Of a stretch of 64,000 bases of DNA, positions 9,229-19,533 are shown one piece after another. How positions within the stretch are numbered: position 1 is the stretch's first letter; every line of letters begins with the position of its first letter. The position numbers and the translations under genes were made by a program. Below the pieces are notes generated by a model. It saw only the letters and a list, made by a program, of their open reading frames with translations, did not search any database and was not told the DNA's origin. The stretch is from assembly GCA_003169975.1 (NCBI GenBank), contig PNAA01000025.1:1-64000 (forward strand). Reading direction: 5' to 3'. Origin of the DNA: Spartobacteria bacterium (lineage in GTDB: Bacteria > Verrucomicrobiota > Verrucomicrobiia > Chthoniobacterales > UBA10450).

Positions 9229-10775
9229 GAGTTATGAAAGCGAACGACCAACTCGAACCAACGGTGTTCGTTATTTTTGGCGGAGCGGGTGACCTGACCT
9301 GGCGCAAACTCGTTCCGGCCCTGTTCGACCTTTCCCAGGACCGAAGCATGCCTGCTGATTTTTCGGTTATCGCGGTGGATCGCATTGACTTGAGCGACGA
9401 AAAGCTCCGCCGCCGGCTGCACGATGGCGTCAACCAATTCTCCCGTTTCGGAAAAACGAAGGCCGCAGCGTGGAATGAGTTCGCGCGACACATCCATTAC
9501 CAAAAGGGTGATTTCAAGAAACTCGAGACTTACAGGGCCCTGGGTAAGCAATGCGCGAAACTGGAAAAGGAATGGGGCGCCAAGGTTCACCGCATCTTTT
9601 ACATGGCCACCCCGCCGAGCATGTTTGGCGAAATCCCGAAATATCTCGGCAAAGCTGGACTGGCACGCGACCGGGAATGGGCGCGGATTGTGGTCGAGAA
9701 ACCGATCGGCTACGACCTGGCATCTGCCCTCGCTTTGAATGGCATCCTGGCCGCCAATTTCGAGGAGTCGCAAATCTTCCGCATTGATCACTACCTGGGC
9801 AAGGAAACGGTGCAGAACATTCTCGCATTCCGTTTCGCCAATCCTCTCTTCGAACCAATCTGGAACCGGCGCTACGTGGAATGCGTCACCATCACGGCAG
9901 TCGAAGCGGTCGGCGTCGAACATCGCGGCGGCTACTACGACCACGCCGGAGCCTTGCGCGACATGGTGCAGAATCACCTCATGCAACTGCTCTGTCTTGT
10001 AGCGATGGAACCGATGGTCTCTTTCGAAGCCGACGAGATCCGGAACAAGAAAGTGGACGTCCTCCACGCTGTTCGTCCGATTCACCGCGACGAGGTCCAT
10101 CAATGTGTGGTGCGCGGACAATACGGTCCCGGTTGGGTCGACGGCAAGAAGGTGCCCGGTTACCGCGAAGAAGACGATGTCGCACCCGATTCGCAAACCG
10201 AGACATTTGTCGCACTCAGGTTATTCCTGGATAACTGGCGCTGGCAGGGCGTGCCTTTCTATCTCCGCACCGGTAAGCGACTGACCCGGCAGGCTTCGGA
10301 AATTTCCATCCAGTTTCGCGGCGTGCCGCATCAGGCGTTCCCGGCTGAGTCCACTCTCGATTGGCAGTCGTCCCGGCTGGTCATGTCCATTCAGCCCGAC
10401 GAAGGGATCGTGCAGTGCTTTCAAGCCAAGTACCCGGGAGCCAAGATGCATCTGCGCTCGGTCGAGATGCAGTTCAACTACCAAACGGCCTTTGCCGTGC
10501 AGTCGCCTGACGCTTATGAAACGTTGCTCTGGGATGTCATGAAGAATGACGCCACCTTATTCATGCGCGCCGACCAGGTGGAGGCCGCCTGGCAATTACT
10601 GATGCCGGTGCTCGAGGTCTGGGCAGAGGCACCACCCAGTGATTTCCCCAACTACGCTGCCGGCACCTGGGGACCAGAGGACGCCCAGAGTCTGTTGGCG
10701 CAAGGCCATAGCTGGCCTCTGCCGACCGAATTAGTGAGTCGACGCCGGAAAAAGGGAAAGACTTCAGAGCCATAA
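9213..10775 (+). CDS. zwf: Glucose-6-phosphate 1-dehydrogenase
   Basis: First enzyme of the oxidative pentose phosphate pathway, giving 6-phosphogluconolactone and NADPH. Visible motifs are the N-terminal FGGAGDLTWRKL nucleotide site, EKPIGYDLASA, and the substrate/catalytic motif RIDHYLGKETVQN. The 520-residue length is slightly long for Zwf. The start at 9213 overlaps the end of gnd; an internal ATG at 9234 (MKANDQ) lies just after the gnd stop and is equally plausible. Its stop overlaps the next ATG (TAATG). No lactonase gene is seen in this block. Confidence 0.95.
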   Translation: MGETVRVMKANDQLEPTVFVIFGGAGDLTWRKLVPALFDLSQDRSMPADFSVIAVDRIDLSDEKLRRRLHDGVNQFSRFGKTKAAAWNEFARHIHYQKGDFKKLETYRALGKQCAKLEKEWGAKVHRIFYMATPPSMFGEIPKYLGKAGLARDREWARIVVEKPIGYDLASALALNGILAANFEESQIFRIDHYLGKETVQNILAFRFANPLFEPIWNRRYVECVTITAVEAVGVEHRGGYYDHAGALRDMVQNHLMQLLCLVAMEPMVSFEADEIRNKKVDVLHAVRPIHRDEVHQCVVRGQYGPGWVDGKKVPGYREEDDVAPDSQTETFVALRLFLDNWRWQGVPFYLRTGKRLTRQASEISIQFRGVPHQAFPAESTLDWQSSRLVMSIQPDEGIVQCFQAKYPGAKMHLRSVEMQFNYQTAFAVQSPDAYETLLWDVMKNDATLFMRADQVEAAWQLLMPVLEVWAEAPPSDFPNYAAGTWGPEDAQSLLAQGHSWPLPTELVSRRRKKGKTSEP

Positions 10776-11413
10776 TGAAACAATCAAATAAGATTGCGAC
10801 GTTGTTTCTGGATATCGGCGGTGTCCTGCTCACAGACGGGTGGCAACACCAATCGCGGAAACGCGCGGCCGGGGCGTTCGGTCTCAATCTTAGCGAAATG
10901 GAGGAGCGGCATCACCTGACCTTCGATACCTACGAGGGGGGAAAGCTCACGCTCGAAGAGTATCTGGACCGGGTGGTCTTCTACAAAAAGCGACCGTTCA
11001 CACGTGCGCAGTTTCGGCGCTTCATTTTCGCGCAGTCGAAGCCTTACCCGGAGATGATCGAGTTTGTCCGTCGGCTCAAGGCCAGGCACCGATTGCAGGT
11101 CATCGTGGTCAGCAACGAAGCACGGGAGCTAAATGCTTATCGAATTCGAAAGTTCAAACTGGACCGGTTTGTCGATGCTTTTGTTTCCTCCTGCTTCGTT
11201 CATCTGCGCAAGCCCGACGCAGACATCTTTCGGCTGGCGCTGGACATCGCCCAGACGCCAGCCCGAAAGGTAGTCTATATAGAGAACACCCCGATGTTCG
11301 TCCAGATCGCCGAAGGTTTGGGGATTCGAAGTATTCTTCACACGGATTACAGATCCACTTGCGCGAAGCTGGCTTCGTTCGGGTTGCGGAATGACGATGG
11401 ACCGCAACGATGA
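10775..11413 (+). CDS. HAD-superfamily hydrolase
   Basis: A 212-residue soluble protein with haloacid-dehalogenase motifs. Motif I is FLDIGGVLL, the DxGGVL variant in which the second Asp is replaced by Gly, as in YihX-type phosphatases. Motif II is VIVVSNEA (Ser/Asn), motif III is the lysine in HLRKPDADIF and motif IV lies in VVYIENTP. The substrate cannot be told. It is translationally linked to zwf and to the next small gene (ATGA), so it probably serves the sugar-phosphate pathway, perhaps as a phosphatase; that role is an inference. Confidence 0.85.
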   Translation: MKQSNKIATLFLDIGGVLLTDGWQHQSRKRAAGAFGLNLSEMEERHHLTFDTYEGGKLTLEEYLDRVVFYKKRPFTRAQFRRFIFAQSKPYPEMIEFVRRLKARHRLQVIVVSNEARELNAYRIRKFKLDRFVDAFVSSCFVHLRKPDADIFRLALDIAQTPARKVVYIENTPMFVQIAEGLGIRSILHTDYRSTCAKLASFGLRNDDGPQR

Positions 11414-11631
11414 AAAAGAGCTTCAAAGTTGGAGATCATGTGGGATGGAACTCGGAAGCAGGCCATGTCCGCGGAAGGATTACAAAAAAGATCACCTCCG
11501 CCATCAAGTTCAAGACCTACACCGTCCGTGCCTCGAAGGAGGAGCCGCAATATTTGATTAAGAGCGACACGACCGACCATCTGGCCATGCACAAAGGCGC
11601 GGCGCTCACGAAGCTTAGACGCAAACCATGA
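11410..11631 (+). CDS. DUF2945 (TUDOR-like) small protein
   Basis: A 73-residue basic protein beginning KSFKVGDHVGWNSEAG and ending TKLRRKP. The FKVGDHV.WNSE.G...G opening is the hallmark of DUF2945, annotated as a hypervirulence-associated TUDOR-type domain. Function is unknown. It overlaps both neighbours by four bases (ATGA), so it belongs to the same transcript as the HAD hydrolase and the DUF488 gene. Confidence 0.8.
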   Translation: MKKSFKVGDHVGWNSEAGHVRGRITKKITSAIKFKTYTVRASKEEPQYLIKSDTTDHLAMHKGAALTKLRRKP

Positions 11632-12320
11632 GAGCGCCGCGAACAAAGAAGACGGTCGGACGCGTGAAAGCAAGCGCGCCAAAGGAAGAGCTATCGCCGG
11701 TTGTCCTGACGATTGGCCATTCCACGCGCACCCTTGATGAATTTATCCGACTGCTTCAGGCACACGGAGCAAAGTGTGTCGTGGATGTTCGGACGGTGCC
11801 GCGTTCCCGGCACAACCCGCAGTTCAACAAGACTTCATTGCCGGTTTCATTGAAAAAAGCCGGATTAAGCTACGTTCATCAGCCGGGACTGGGTGGACTG
11901 CGCCATGCGAAAAGTGATTCGCTCAACGGGGGCTGGCGGAACGCTTCCTTTCGGGGTTATGCGGATTATATGCAGGCGCCTGAGTTTGCGCAGAGCCTCG
12001 AGGAATTGATCGGCCACGCGAACCAGGAACAAGTCGTCTTGATGTGCACCGAAGCGGTGCCGTGGCGCTGTCATCGCTCGCTCATTGCTGATGCACTGCT
12101 GGTGCGTGGAGTCCGCGTCGAGGACATTATGAGTGCCACGCGCCGCCAGGTTCATACGCTGACTCCTTTCGCCAAAGTTAAGGGATTGACCATCACTTAT
12201 CCTGCCGAGACCTCACGAAGCACACCAAAAAAACCGCCTGCCAAACGCTCGCCTCCAACTCCTTTCATCCCCATTTGTCCGGGCGTGGCCGCGGTGTTGA
12301 TCCCGGAGGTTCGGAGCTGA
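11628..12320 (+). CDS. DUF488 family protein
   Basis: A 230-residue protein of the DUF488 family, whose function is unproven. The typical features are present: TIGHSTRTLDEFIRLL at the start of the domain, VVDVRTVPRSRHNPQFN, and the cysteine-containing MCTEAVPWRCHRSLIADAL near residue 145. About 20 basic residues precede the domain and a Pro/Lys-rich tail follows. It is coupled to DUF2945 by an ATGA overlap and is followed by acetate kinase. Its conserved presence with pentose-phosphate and phosphoketolase genes may mean a stress-linked role, but that is a guess. Confidence 0.85.
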   Translation: MRAPRTKKTVGRVKASAPKEELSPVVLTIGHSTRTLDEFIRLLQAHGAKCVVDVRTVPRSRHNPQFNKTSLPVSLKKAGLSYVHQPGLGGLRHAKSDSLNGGWRNASFRGYADYMQAPEFAQSLEELIGHANQEQVVLMCTEAVPWRCHRSLIADALLVRGVRVEDIMSATRRQVHTLTPFAKVKGLTITYPAETSRSTPKKPPAKRSPPTPFIPICPGVAAVLIPEVRS

Positions 12321-12331
12321 AATCTGACACT

Positions 12332-13528
12332 GTGCAATCCATCCTCACCATCAACGGTGGGTCATCGAGCATGAAGTTCGCTATCTATCAGGTCGGCGAA
12401 CTACTTGAACGCGGATTGCATGGAAAGGTTGATCGCATCGGCTTGAGCGGGACGAATCTGACGTTCAATGACCCAACGAAGAAGCAGCAGGAGAACCGCA
12501 AATTAGCCGCCGCGGATCACAAATCAGCCGCGAATTTCCTGATTGATTGGCTCGAAGAGCGGAAGAGTTTCGAGTCCGTCCGGGCGGTGGGACACCGAGT
12601 GGTTCATGGGATGAAACACACCGCGACGGAGCTAATCACGCCGGAATTACTGGATGAACTGCGCCGGCTTAGCCCGATCGATCCAGACCACCTTCCGCGC
12701 GAGATCGAACTGATTGCAGCCTTCCGCCAGCGCCATCCGAAACTGCCGCAGGTGGCCTGCTTTGACACGGCGTTTCACCAAACCATGCCACGCGTGGCCA
12801 AGCTCCTTCCGATTCCGCGACGCTTCGACGCAAAGGGAATTCAGCGCTACGGATTTCACGGTTTGTCCTATGCCTATTTGATGGAAGAACTTGCGCGTCT
12901 CGGCGATCCGGCGGCAACGAACGGCCGCGTGATTCTCGCGCATCTGGGCAACGGCGCGAGTCTGGCCGCCGTGCGCGACGGCAAAAGCATTGACACCAGC
13001 ATGGGCTTCACTCCGACGGCAGGATTGGTGATGAGCACCCGCTCCGGCGATTTGGATCCTGGACTCGTCAGCTATTTGGCGCGCACGGAGAAAATGTCCG
13101 CGCTCCAATTCGACCGGATGGTAAACCACGAATCCGGGCTGCTCGGTATTTCGGAAACCAGCTCCGACATGCGAGATCTGCTTGATCACGAAGCGAAGGA
13201 CGTGCGCGCGGCGGAAGCCGTGGCGCTGTTTTGTTATCAGGCGAAAAAGTGGATCGGTTCCTTTGCCGCGGCGCTTGGCGGATCGGACACGCTCGTCTTC
13301 GCCGGTGGCATCGGTGAAAACGCGCCGCTCGTGCGCGCCCGGATTTGCGATGGCCTGGGATTTCTCGGCATCGTGCTCGATGACAAACACAACGCCACGA
13401 ACGAGGGAATTATTTCCGCGGAAACCAGCAGGGTCTCGGTGCGCATCATTCGCACGGACGAAGAGTTAATGATCGCGCGCTCAGTCCTGCCGTTCCTCGG
13501 ACTCGACGCGGTGAACAAAAGGAATTGA
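12332..13528 (+). CDS. ackA: Acetate kinase
   Basis: Converts acetyl phosphate and ADP to acetate and ATP. In this block it takes acetyl phosphate from phosphoketolase. Motifs: N-terminal phosphate loop LTINGGSSSMKF, the substrate segment FDTAFHQTMP, the HLGNGASLAAV phosphate motif, and the ADP-binding VFAGGIGENAP. I chose GTG at 12332 because it gives VQSILTINGGSS, matching the family start; the frame stays open upstream to a TTG at 12275 inside the DUF488 gene. About 398 residues, the normal length. It is followed after three bases by the RNB gene. Confidence 0.93.
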   Translation: MQSILTINGGSSSMKFAIYQVGELLERGLHGKVDRIGLSGTNLTFNDPTKKQQENRKLAAADHKSAANFLIDWLEERKSFESVRAVGHRVVHGMKHTATELITPELLDELRRLSPIDPDHLPREIELIAAFRQRHPKLPQVACFDTAFHQTMPRVAKLLPIPRRFDAKGIQRYGFHGLSYAYLMEELARLGDPAATNGRVILAHLGNGASLAAVRDGKSIDTSMGFTPTAGLVMSTRSGDLDPGLVSYLARTEKMSALQFDRMVNHESGLLGISETSSDMRDLLDHEAKDVRAAEAVALFCYQAKKWIGSFAAALGGSDTLVFAGGIGENAPLVRARICDGLGFLGIVLDDKHNATNEGIISAETSRVSVRIIRTDEELMIARSVLPFLGLDAVNKRN

Positions 13529-13531
13529 ACC

Positions 13532-15049
13532 ATGGAGACTGCCGGCAACAAACCACATCACCAGCGGGGGAAATCCCACCGCGATCCGCATAGCCAACGA
13601 ACCGACCGATTGACCCTCGCCGCCATCGCGCGTCGGGCGATGCTGGAGCGCGGTCTGGAGCCGGACTTCCCGGCGGCAGCGCGGCAGGAGCTGGCGGCTA
13701 TCCATGATCCCGCCGGTGCGACTGGCGGCGTGCGCGATCTGCGCGATCGACTCTGGGCTTCCATCGACAACGAGGACTCCCGCGACCTCGACCAGCTTAC
13801 GGTCGCTGAAGCTCTCGCGGGCGGGCGAACCAGAATCCTCGTGGCGATCGCGGATGTGGACGCATTAGTGCGAAAAAACTCAGCGCTCGATCACCATGCG
13901 GCGCACAACACGACCTCCGTTTACACGCCGGCCGTGATTTTCCCGATGCTTCCGCTGGAGTTGTCCACCAATCTCACTTCGTTGAATGAAGATCAGGACC
14001 GCGTGGCCGTGGTGACCGAGATGGTCTTCGAAGCAAATGGATCGCTCGCCGCCTCGGATATCTACCCGGCGCTGGTCCACAATCGCGCGCAGCTGGCTTA
14101 CCGCAGCCTGGCGGCGTGGCAGGACGGAGAAGGCGCGGCGCCACCGCGATTGCTGAAGATTCCCGGCCTCGACAAAAATCTCCGCGTCCAGGATGCCGTG
14201 GCGCAGCAGCTCGCCGAACGGCGGCACGAAGCGGGCGCGCTTAGTCTCGAAACGATTGAACCGAAAGCGGTCTTCGACGGCGACGTCCTTTCCGATCTCG
14301 ATCTGGATCGCAGGAACCGGGCGAAGCAATTGATCGAAGACTTCATGATCGCGGCGAACGGAGTGACCGCGACCTATCTCGCATCAAAGAAATTTCCTTC
14401 GCTACGGCGCGTGCTGCGATCTCCGGAACGCTGGGAGCGCATCGTGCAATTTGCCGCTGGATTCAGAGAGGAGCTTCCCGACCAACCGGACGCCGTGGCT
14501 CTCGAAGGCTTTCTTATGCGCCGGCGCCAGGCCGATCCGGGGAAATTTTCCGACGTCTCGCTGACCGTGATCAAGCTCATGGGCAGAGGCGAATACGCAC
14601 TCGATCCCCCCGGCGGAGTAACGCCCGGCCACTTCGGGCTGGCGGTGAAGGATTACACTCACTCCACGGCGCCGAACCGGCGCTTCCCCGATCTCATCAC
14701 GCAACGACTCTTGAAAGCGGCGATGGTAGGAGCGGCGCTGACTTACACCATCGCCGAATTGGAAGAACTCGCGCAGCGCTGCACCCAACGCGAAGACGAC
14801 GCCACAAAAGTGGAGCGACGAATGCGCAAGTCAGCCGCGGCCCTGCTCCTCTCCAGCCGGATTGGGGAATCATTCGATGCCATCGTCACCGGCGCCGCGG
14901 ATAAAGGCACATGGGTCCGGATTTTCCGGCCGCCCATCGAAGGCCGGCTGGAGCGCGGGTTCAAAGGTCTCGACGTGGGCGATCGCGTGCGGGTCAAACT
15001 GATCCACACCGATGTCGAGCGCGGTTTTATCGACTTTGCGCGCGACTGA
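13532..15049 (+). CDS. RNB-domain ribonuclease (RNase II/R family)
   Basis: Predicted 3'-5' exoribonuclease. The 505-residue protein has the catalytic RNB core: [19 protein letters not shown] contains the Asp residues that bind Mg2+, followed by [10 protein letters not shown], the [20 protein letters not shown] signature, and the [22 protein letters not shown] motif. A short C-terminal segment (YTHS... to [15 protein letters not shown]) looks like a reduced S1-type domain. It lacks the long N-terminal cold-shock domains of RNase R, so it is a compact member. Its place between ackA and xfp is typical only of this gene block. Confidence 0.88.
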   Translation: METAGNKPHHQRGKSHRDPHSQRTDRLTLAAIARRAMLERGLEPDFPAAARQELAAIHDPAGATGGVRDLRDRLWASIDNEDSRDLDQLTVAEALAGGRTRILVAIADVDALVRKNSALDHHAAHNTTSVYTPAVIFPMLPLELSTNLTSLNEDQDRVAVVTEMVFEANGSLAASDIYPALVHNRAQLAYRSLAAWQDGEGAAPPRLLKIPGLDKNLRVQDAVAQQLAERRHEAGALSLETIEPKAVFDGDVLSDLDLDRRNRAKQLIEDFMIAANGVTATYLASKKFPSLRRVLRSPERWERIVQFAAGFREELPDQPDAVALEGFLMRRRQADPGKFSDVSLTVIKLMGRGEYALDPPGGVTPGHFGLAVKDYTHSTAPNRRFPDLITQRLLKAAMVGAALTYTIAELEELAQRCTQREDDATKVERRMRKSAAALLLSSRIGESFDAIVTGAADKGTWVRIFRPPIEGRLERGFKGLDVGDRVRVKLIHTDVERGFIDFARD

Positions 15050-15059
15050 ATTCCGAAAT

Positions 15060-17429
15060 ATGAAAACCAACACACTCACGCCCGAACTTCTGCAAAAGAT
15101 CGATGCCTACTGGCGGGCGGCGAACTATCTCTCGGTCGGCCAGATTTATCTCTTCGATAATCCGCTGCTCAGGCGCCCGCTCGCGCTCACGGATGTGAAG
15201 CACATGCTGCTCGGGCATTGGGGCACGACGCCGGGGCAGAACTTCATCTACGCGCACTTGAATCGGGTCATTAAGAAATACGACCTCGATATGATTTATG
15301 TCTCCGGTCCGGGTCACGGCGGACCGGCGGTGGTCGGCAACACTTATCTCGAAGGCACCTACAGCGAGGTTTATCCGAACATCAGCCAGGATGAGGCCGG
15401 GCTGCAGAAATTGTTTCTGCAGTTTTCGTTTCCTGGCGGAATTCCGAGTCACGCTTCGCCGGAAACGCCCGGCTCAATTCACGAAGGCGGCGAGCTGGGT
15501 TATTCGCTCAGCCATTCGTTCGGAGCGGTCTTCGACAATCCCGATCTCATCGTGGCCTGCGTGGTCGGCGATGGCGAAGCGGAGACCGGACCGCTGGCCA
15601 CGGCCTGGCATTCGAACAAGTTCCTCGATCCGGCGACCGATGGCGCGGTCCTGCCGATCCTGCATCTCAACGGCTACAAGATTTCCAACCCGACCATCCT
15701 CGCCCGCATCACGCACGAGGAATTGGAACAGTTGCTTCGCGGCTGCGGTTGGACGCCGATCTTCGTCGAAGGGCACGAGCCAGCGCTCATGCATGAAGCG
15801 ATGGCTACGGCGCTGGATGCCGCGATTGAGCAGATCAAACAGATTCACGAGCGCGCCCGCAGCAAGGGCGATCTTACGCGCCCGCGCTGGCCGATGATTG
15901 TTCTCAATTCACCGAAAGGTTGGACCGGACCGAAAGTCGTCGATGGCTTGCAGATCGAAGGCACGTTCCGCGCGCATCAGGTGCCGATCTCGGACCCGCG
16001 CGCGCATCCCGAGCATCTCAAGTTGTTGGAGGACTGGCTGAAGAGCTACCGACCGGAAGAGCTCTTCGATGAGTCAGGCCGGTTGAAACCTGAGCTGGCC
16101 GAGCTGGCGCCGAAAGGCGAGCGGCGCATGGGCGCGAATCCCCACGCTAACGGCGGAATTCTGCTGCGTGATTTGCGGATGCCGGACTTCTGCGATTACG
16201 CGGTCGACGTGCCCGCGCCGGGAATCCGCGGCATCGGCGACACGCATGTGCTCGGCCCTTTCCTGCGCGACGTGGCGAAGCTGAATGAAGACCAGCGGAA
16301 CTTCCGTGTCTTCGGCCCGGACGAGACGCTTTCCAACGGGCTTGAAGCGATTTTTGGCACGACCAACCGCCAATGGGACGCGGCCACCGTGCCTAACGAC
16401 CAATGGCTCGCGCCCGCCGGTCGCGTCATGGAAATGCTGAGCGAACACCAATGCGAAGGCTGGCTCGAAGGTTACCTGCTCACCGGGCGGCATGGACTTT
16501 TCAATTGCTACGAAGCCTTCATCCACATCATCGATTCGATGTTCAATCAGCACGCCAAGTGGTTGAAGGTGACCGCGGGCTTGCCGTGGCGTCGGAAAAT
16601 CTCGTCGCTGAATTACCTGCTCGCGTCGCACGTCTGGCGTCAGGACCACAACGGTTTTACCCATCAGGATCCTGGTTTCATCGACCACGTCGTGAACAAG
16701 AAGGCGTCCGTGGTGCGCGTTTATCTGCCGCCGGATGCAAACTGTCTGCTCTCGGTGATGGACCACTGCCTGCGCAGCCGTCATTACGTGAACGTAATGG
16801 TCGCGGGCAAACACCCGGCGCCGCAGTGGCTAACGATGGATGCCGCGGTCAAACATTGCACCGAAGGCATCGGTATCTGGCGCTGGGCCAGCAACGATCA
16901 GGACGCCGCGCCCGATGTGGTCATGGCCTGCTGTGGCGACGTACCCACGCTTGAGACGCTCGCGGCGGTCTCGATCATGCGCGAGCATCTGCCCGAGCTG
17001 AAAATTCGAGTCGTCAACGTCGTTGACCTCATGAGACTCCAGCCGCAGAGCGAGCACCCGCACGGGTTGAGCGACACGGACTTCGACGAGCTCTTCACGA
17101 AGGACAAGCCGGTCATCTTCGCCTTCCACGCCTACCCGTGGTTGATCCATCGGCTGACCTACCGCCGCACCAACCACCACAACATCCACGTTCGTGGTTA
17201 CAAGGAAGAAGGCACCATTACGACGCCCTTCGACATGACAGTGCTGAACGATCTGGACCGCTTTCATCTCGTGATGGACACGATCGATCGTCTCCCCCAG
17301 ACCGGCGACAAGGGCATCTACCTAAAGCAGCAACTCAAAGACAAGCTGATCGAGCACAAGCAATACATCGACAAGAACGGACAGGATTTGCCGGAAATCA
17401 GAAATTGGAAGTGGAGTGTCCGCAAATGA
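15060..17429 (+). CDS. xfp: Phosphoketolase (xylulose-5-P/fructose-6-P)
   Basis: Thiamine-diphosphate enzyme that splits xylulose-5-phosphate (and usually fructose-6-phosphate) with phosphate to acetyl phosphate plus glyceraldehyde-3-phosphate (or erythrose-4-phosphate). The 789-residue length is standard. Visible motifs: [27 protein letters not shown], the ThDP-binding [20 protein letters not shown], and the C-terminal [14 protein letters not shown]. The start at ATG 15060 overlaps nothing upstream. Its stop overlaps the aldolase start (ATGA). One CCTAACGA copy (16392) codes Pro-Asn. Confidence 0.97.
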   Translation: MKTNTLTPELLQKIDAYWRAANYLSVGQIYLFDNPLLRRPLALTDVKHMLLGHWGTTPGQNFIYAHLNRVIKKYDLDMIYVSGPGHGGPAVVGNTYLEGTYSEVYPNISQDEAGLQKLFLQFSFPGGIPSHASPETPGSIHEGGELGYSLSHSFGAVFDNPDLIVACVVGDGEAETGPLATAWHSNKFLDPATDGAVLPILHLNGYKISNPTILARITHEELEQLLRGCGWTPIFVEGHEPALMHEAMATALDAAIEQIKQIHERARSKGDLTRPRWPMIVLNSPKGWTGPKVVDGLQIEGTFRAHQVPISDPRAHPEHLKLLEDWLKSYRPEELFDESGRLKPELAELAPKGERRMGANPHANGGILLRDLRMPDFCDYAVDVPAPGIRGIGDTHVLGPFLRDVAKLNEDQRNFRVFGPDETLSNGLEAIFGTTNRQWDAATVPNDQWLAPAGRVMEMLSEHQCEGWLEGYLLTGRHGLFNCYEAFIHIIDSMFNQHAKWLKVTAGLPWRRKISSLNYLLASHVWRQDHNGFTHQDPGFIDHVVNKKASVVRVYLPPDANCLLSVMDHCLRSRHYVNVMVAGKHPAPQWLTMDAAVKHCTEGIGIWRWASNDQDAAPDVVMACCGDVPTLETLAAVSIMREHLPELKIRVVNVVDLMRLQPQSEHPHGLSDTDFDELFTKDKPVIFAFHAYPWLIHRLTYRRTNHHNIHVRGYKEEGTITTPFDMTVLNDLDRFHLVMDTIDRLPQTGDKGIYLKQQLKDKLIEHKQYIDKNGQDLPEIRNWKWSVRK

Positions 17430-18454
17430 ATACGGAGAAGCTTGAAGGTATCGCGAGAAAGCTGGTCGCCGACGACAAGGGCCTGCTGGCGATGGATGAA
17501 AGCAACGCAACCTGTCACAAACGATTTGCCAAACTGGGGATTCCCCAGACGGAGGAGGCCCGGCGTGCTTATCGGGAGTTGATCGTCACCACGCCCGGGC
17601 TGGCCGAGTCTATCAGCGGCGCGATTCTCTACGACGAAACGATTCGTCAGCAGAAGAAAGACGGCACCCCATTTATTAAGGCCCTGGCCGACGCGGGAAT
17701 TATTCCCGGTATCAAAGTCGATATGGGTGCCAAGGACCTGGCCGGTTACCCCGGCGAAAAAATAACCGAAGGTCTCGACGGATTACGCGAACGCCTGGCT
17801 GAATACGCTCAAATGGGCGCCCGCTTTGCCAAGTGGCGCGCGGTCATTGTCATAGGCGACGACATTCCGACGCAAGGATGCATCGGGGCCAATGCACAGG
17901 CTTTGGCTCGATATGCTGCATTGTGCCAGGAAGCTGGACTAGTTCCCATCGTCGAGCCAGAGGTCTTGATGGACGGCGAGCATACTTTGGAGCGGTGCCG
18001 CGAGGTCACGGAGAAAGTTCTGCGAACGGTTTTCAATCAGCTCTACACTCAACGAGTCATGCTGGAAGGCATCCTCCTGAAGCCGAACATGGTCCTTCCG
18101 GGTTTGAGCTGCCCGCAGCAAGAAAGTGTGGACGAGGTAGCCGATACTACCGTGACGTCTTTGTTGCGCGTCGTTCCCGCAGCGGTTCCGGGGATCGCGT
18201 TCTTGTCCGGCGGCCAACCGGCCGAGCTGGCCTCGGCGCGTTTGAACGCCATGAATGTACGCTTCAAGGCGCGCATGCCCTGGGCGCTCGGTTTTTCTTT
18301 CTCCCGCGCCATCCAACAACCAGCCTTGGACATTTGGCAGGGTAAAGAAGCCAACGTCTCCGCAGCCCAGAAAGCTTTGTCTCATCGAGCGGCCTGCAAT
18401 CGAGCGGCGCGCCGAGGCAAATACAGTTCCGCGATGGAAAAGACAGGGGTGTGA
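17426..18454 (+). CDS. Fructose-bisphosphate aldolase class I
   Basis: Schiff-base aldolase cleaving fructose-1,6-bisphosphate. The 342-residue protein starts [19 protein letters not shown], like class I enzymes. Key regions are [40 protein letters not shown] (Lys) and the Schiff-base lysine in [12 protein letters not shown] (about residue 220), then FLSGGQ. Coupled to xfp by ATGA, it links the phosphoketolase products to glycolysis and gluconeogenesis. The C-terminus ends [11 protein letters not shown]. Confidence 0.93.
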   Translation: MNTEKLEGIARKLVADDKGLLAMDESNATCHKRFAKLGIPQTEEARRAYRELIVTTPGLAESISGAILYDETIRQQKKDGTPFIKALADAGIIPGIKVDMGAKDLAGYPGEKITEGLDGLRERLAEYAQMGARFAKWRAVIVIGDDIPTQGCIGANAQALARYAALCQEAGLVPIVEPEVLMDGEHTLERCREVTEKVLRTVFNQLYTQRVMLEGILLKPNMVLPGLSCPQQESVDEVADTTVTSLLRVVPAAVPGIAFLSGGQPAELASARLNAMNVRFKARMPWALGFSFSRAIQQPALDIWQGKEANVSAAQKALSHRAACNRAARRGKYSSAMEKTGV

Positions 18455-18465
18455 ACGGACCAGGC

Positions 18466-19533
18466 ATGTCCACGTCAACTCTCGCAAAGTACCAAAGGAA
18501 GGTACGGGTATTTTATCCTCTCACTCATAGTTCGATGATTCTCAGAACCGAAGCCGACTGGAACCGTGATCTCGAAACGGAAACGAGTGCCGATGGGACG
18601 ATGTTCGAATTCACCGTCGCTTCCGAGCGACCGTTTCTCTATTTCAAACCGTGCGTGATTGATGGCGACCAGGTTCACTGGTCGGCCGGCATGAATAATC
18701 TCGCCGTCTTGAGCGAACCCGGGCCGAGGGACATCTATCCGTTTTTCCATTCCCGCCAGGTCGGAGACATCACGCCGGTGCTCGAATTCGACTCGCCCCT
18801 ACTTGAACGAGCGCATCGGCTGCGGGTTTATCTTCCGGCCGGTTACGAAGAGAACACACTCAAGCGTTATCCCGTGCTCTACATGCACGATGCCAAGAAC
18901 CTGTTTTTCCCCGAGGAAGCGTTTTCCGGAACTGACTGGGAGATCGACGAGACGCTGGATCTGCTGGAAGCGATGAATGTGATCGACCGGGTGATCGTCG
19001 TTGCGGTCTATGCCGTCAACCGGGAAGAAGAATACACCAAGCCGGGCTACGAATTGTACGGGCACTCGCTCGTTGAAGAAGTGAAGCCCTTGATCGACGC
19101 GCGTTTTCGCACCTTGACGGCCGCCATTCACACCGGCGTGATGGGATCGTCGCTCGGAGGCGTCGTTTCATTTTACCTCGCCTGGCAGTGGCCGGAGGTT
19201 TTCGGAAGAGCGGCCTGCATGTCGAGCACATTTACGATGAAGGATGATCTGATCGAGCGAGTCATGAGCGAGCCGCGACGCGAGATCAAAGTGTATTTGG
19301 ACAGCGGCTGGCCGGGCGACAACTACGAAGTGACGCTCAGTATGTGCATGGCCCTGATCGAGCGCGGCTACCTCTTCGGGCGCGATTTTTTTTACTTCGT
19401 CTTTCCGCTGGCCACTCACGATGAGGCCTCGTGGGGCACACGGTGCCATTTACCTCTGCAGCTCTTCAATGGCGAAGCGATTACCGCGACGCGGTGCCAC
19501 GAAAAAGGATCAGCGATATGTGCCGTTTCGTAG
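18466..19533 (+). CDS. Esterase, enterochelin-esterase/PF00756-like
   Basis: An alpha/beta hydrolase of about 355 residues. The first ~115 residues look like a beta-sandwich N-domain as in ferric-enterobactin-esterase-like proteins. The catalytic part opens HRLRVYLPAGYEEN and has the nucleophile elbow GVMGSSLGGVVSFY (Ser in GSSLGG). A C-terminal Asp follows in YLDSGWPGDN and the His in LATHDEASW. No signal peptide is seen, so it is likely cytosolic. An alternative ATG at 18451 adds five residues. Substrate unknown; it may act on a glycan ester in this carbohydrate block (inference). Confidence 0.8.
   Translation: MSTSTLAKYQRKVRVFYPLTHSSMILRTEADWNRDLETETSADGTMFEFTVASERPFLYFKPCVIDGDQVHWSAGMNNLAVLSEPGPRDIYPFFHSRQVGDITPVLEFDSPLLERAHRLRVYLPAGYEENTLKRYPVLYMHDAKNLFFPEEAFSGTDWEIDETLDLLEAMNVIDRVIVVAVYAVNREEEYTKPGYELYGHSLVEEVKPLIDARFRTLTAAIHTGVMGSSLGGVVSFYLAWQWPEVFGRAACMSSTFTMKDDLIERVMSEPRREIKVYLDSGWPGDNYEVTLSMCMALIERGYLFGRDFFYFVFPLATHDEASWGTRCHLPLQLFNGEAITATRCHEKGSAICAVS

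Noticed and set aside
18049-19131. Antisense open frames opposite the aldolase, esterase and similar genes throughout the window
   Set aside because: High GC gives long shadow frames; none showed family motifs, start signals or neighbours in register.
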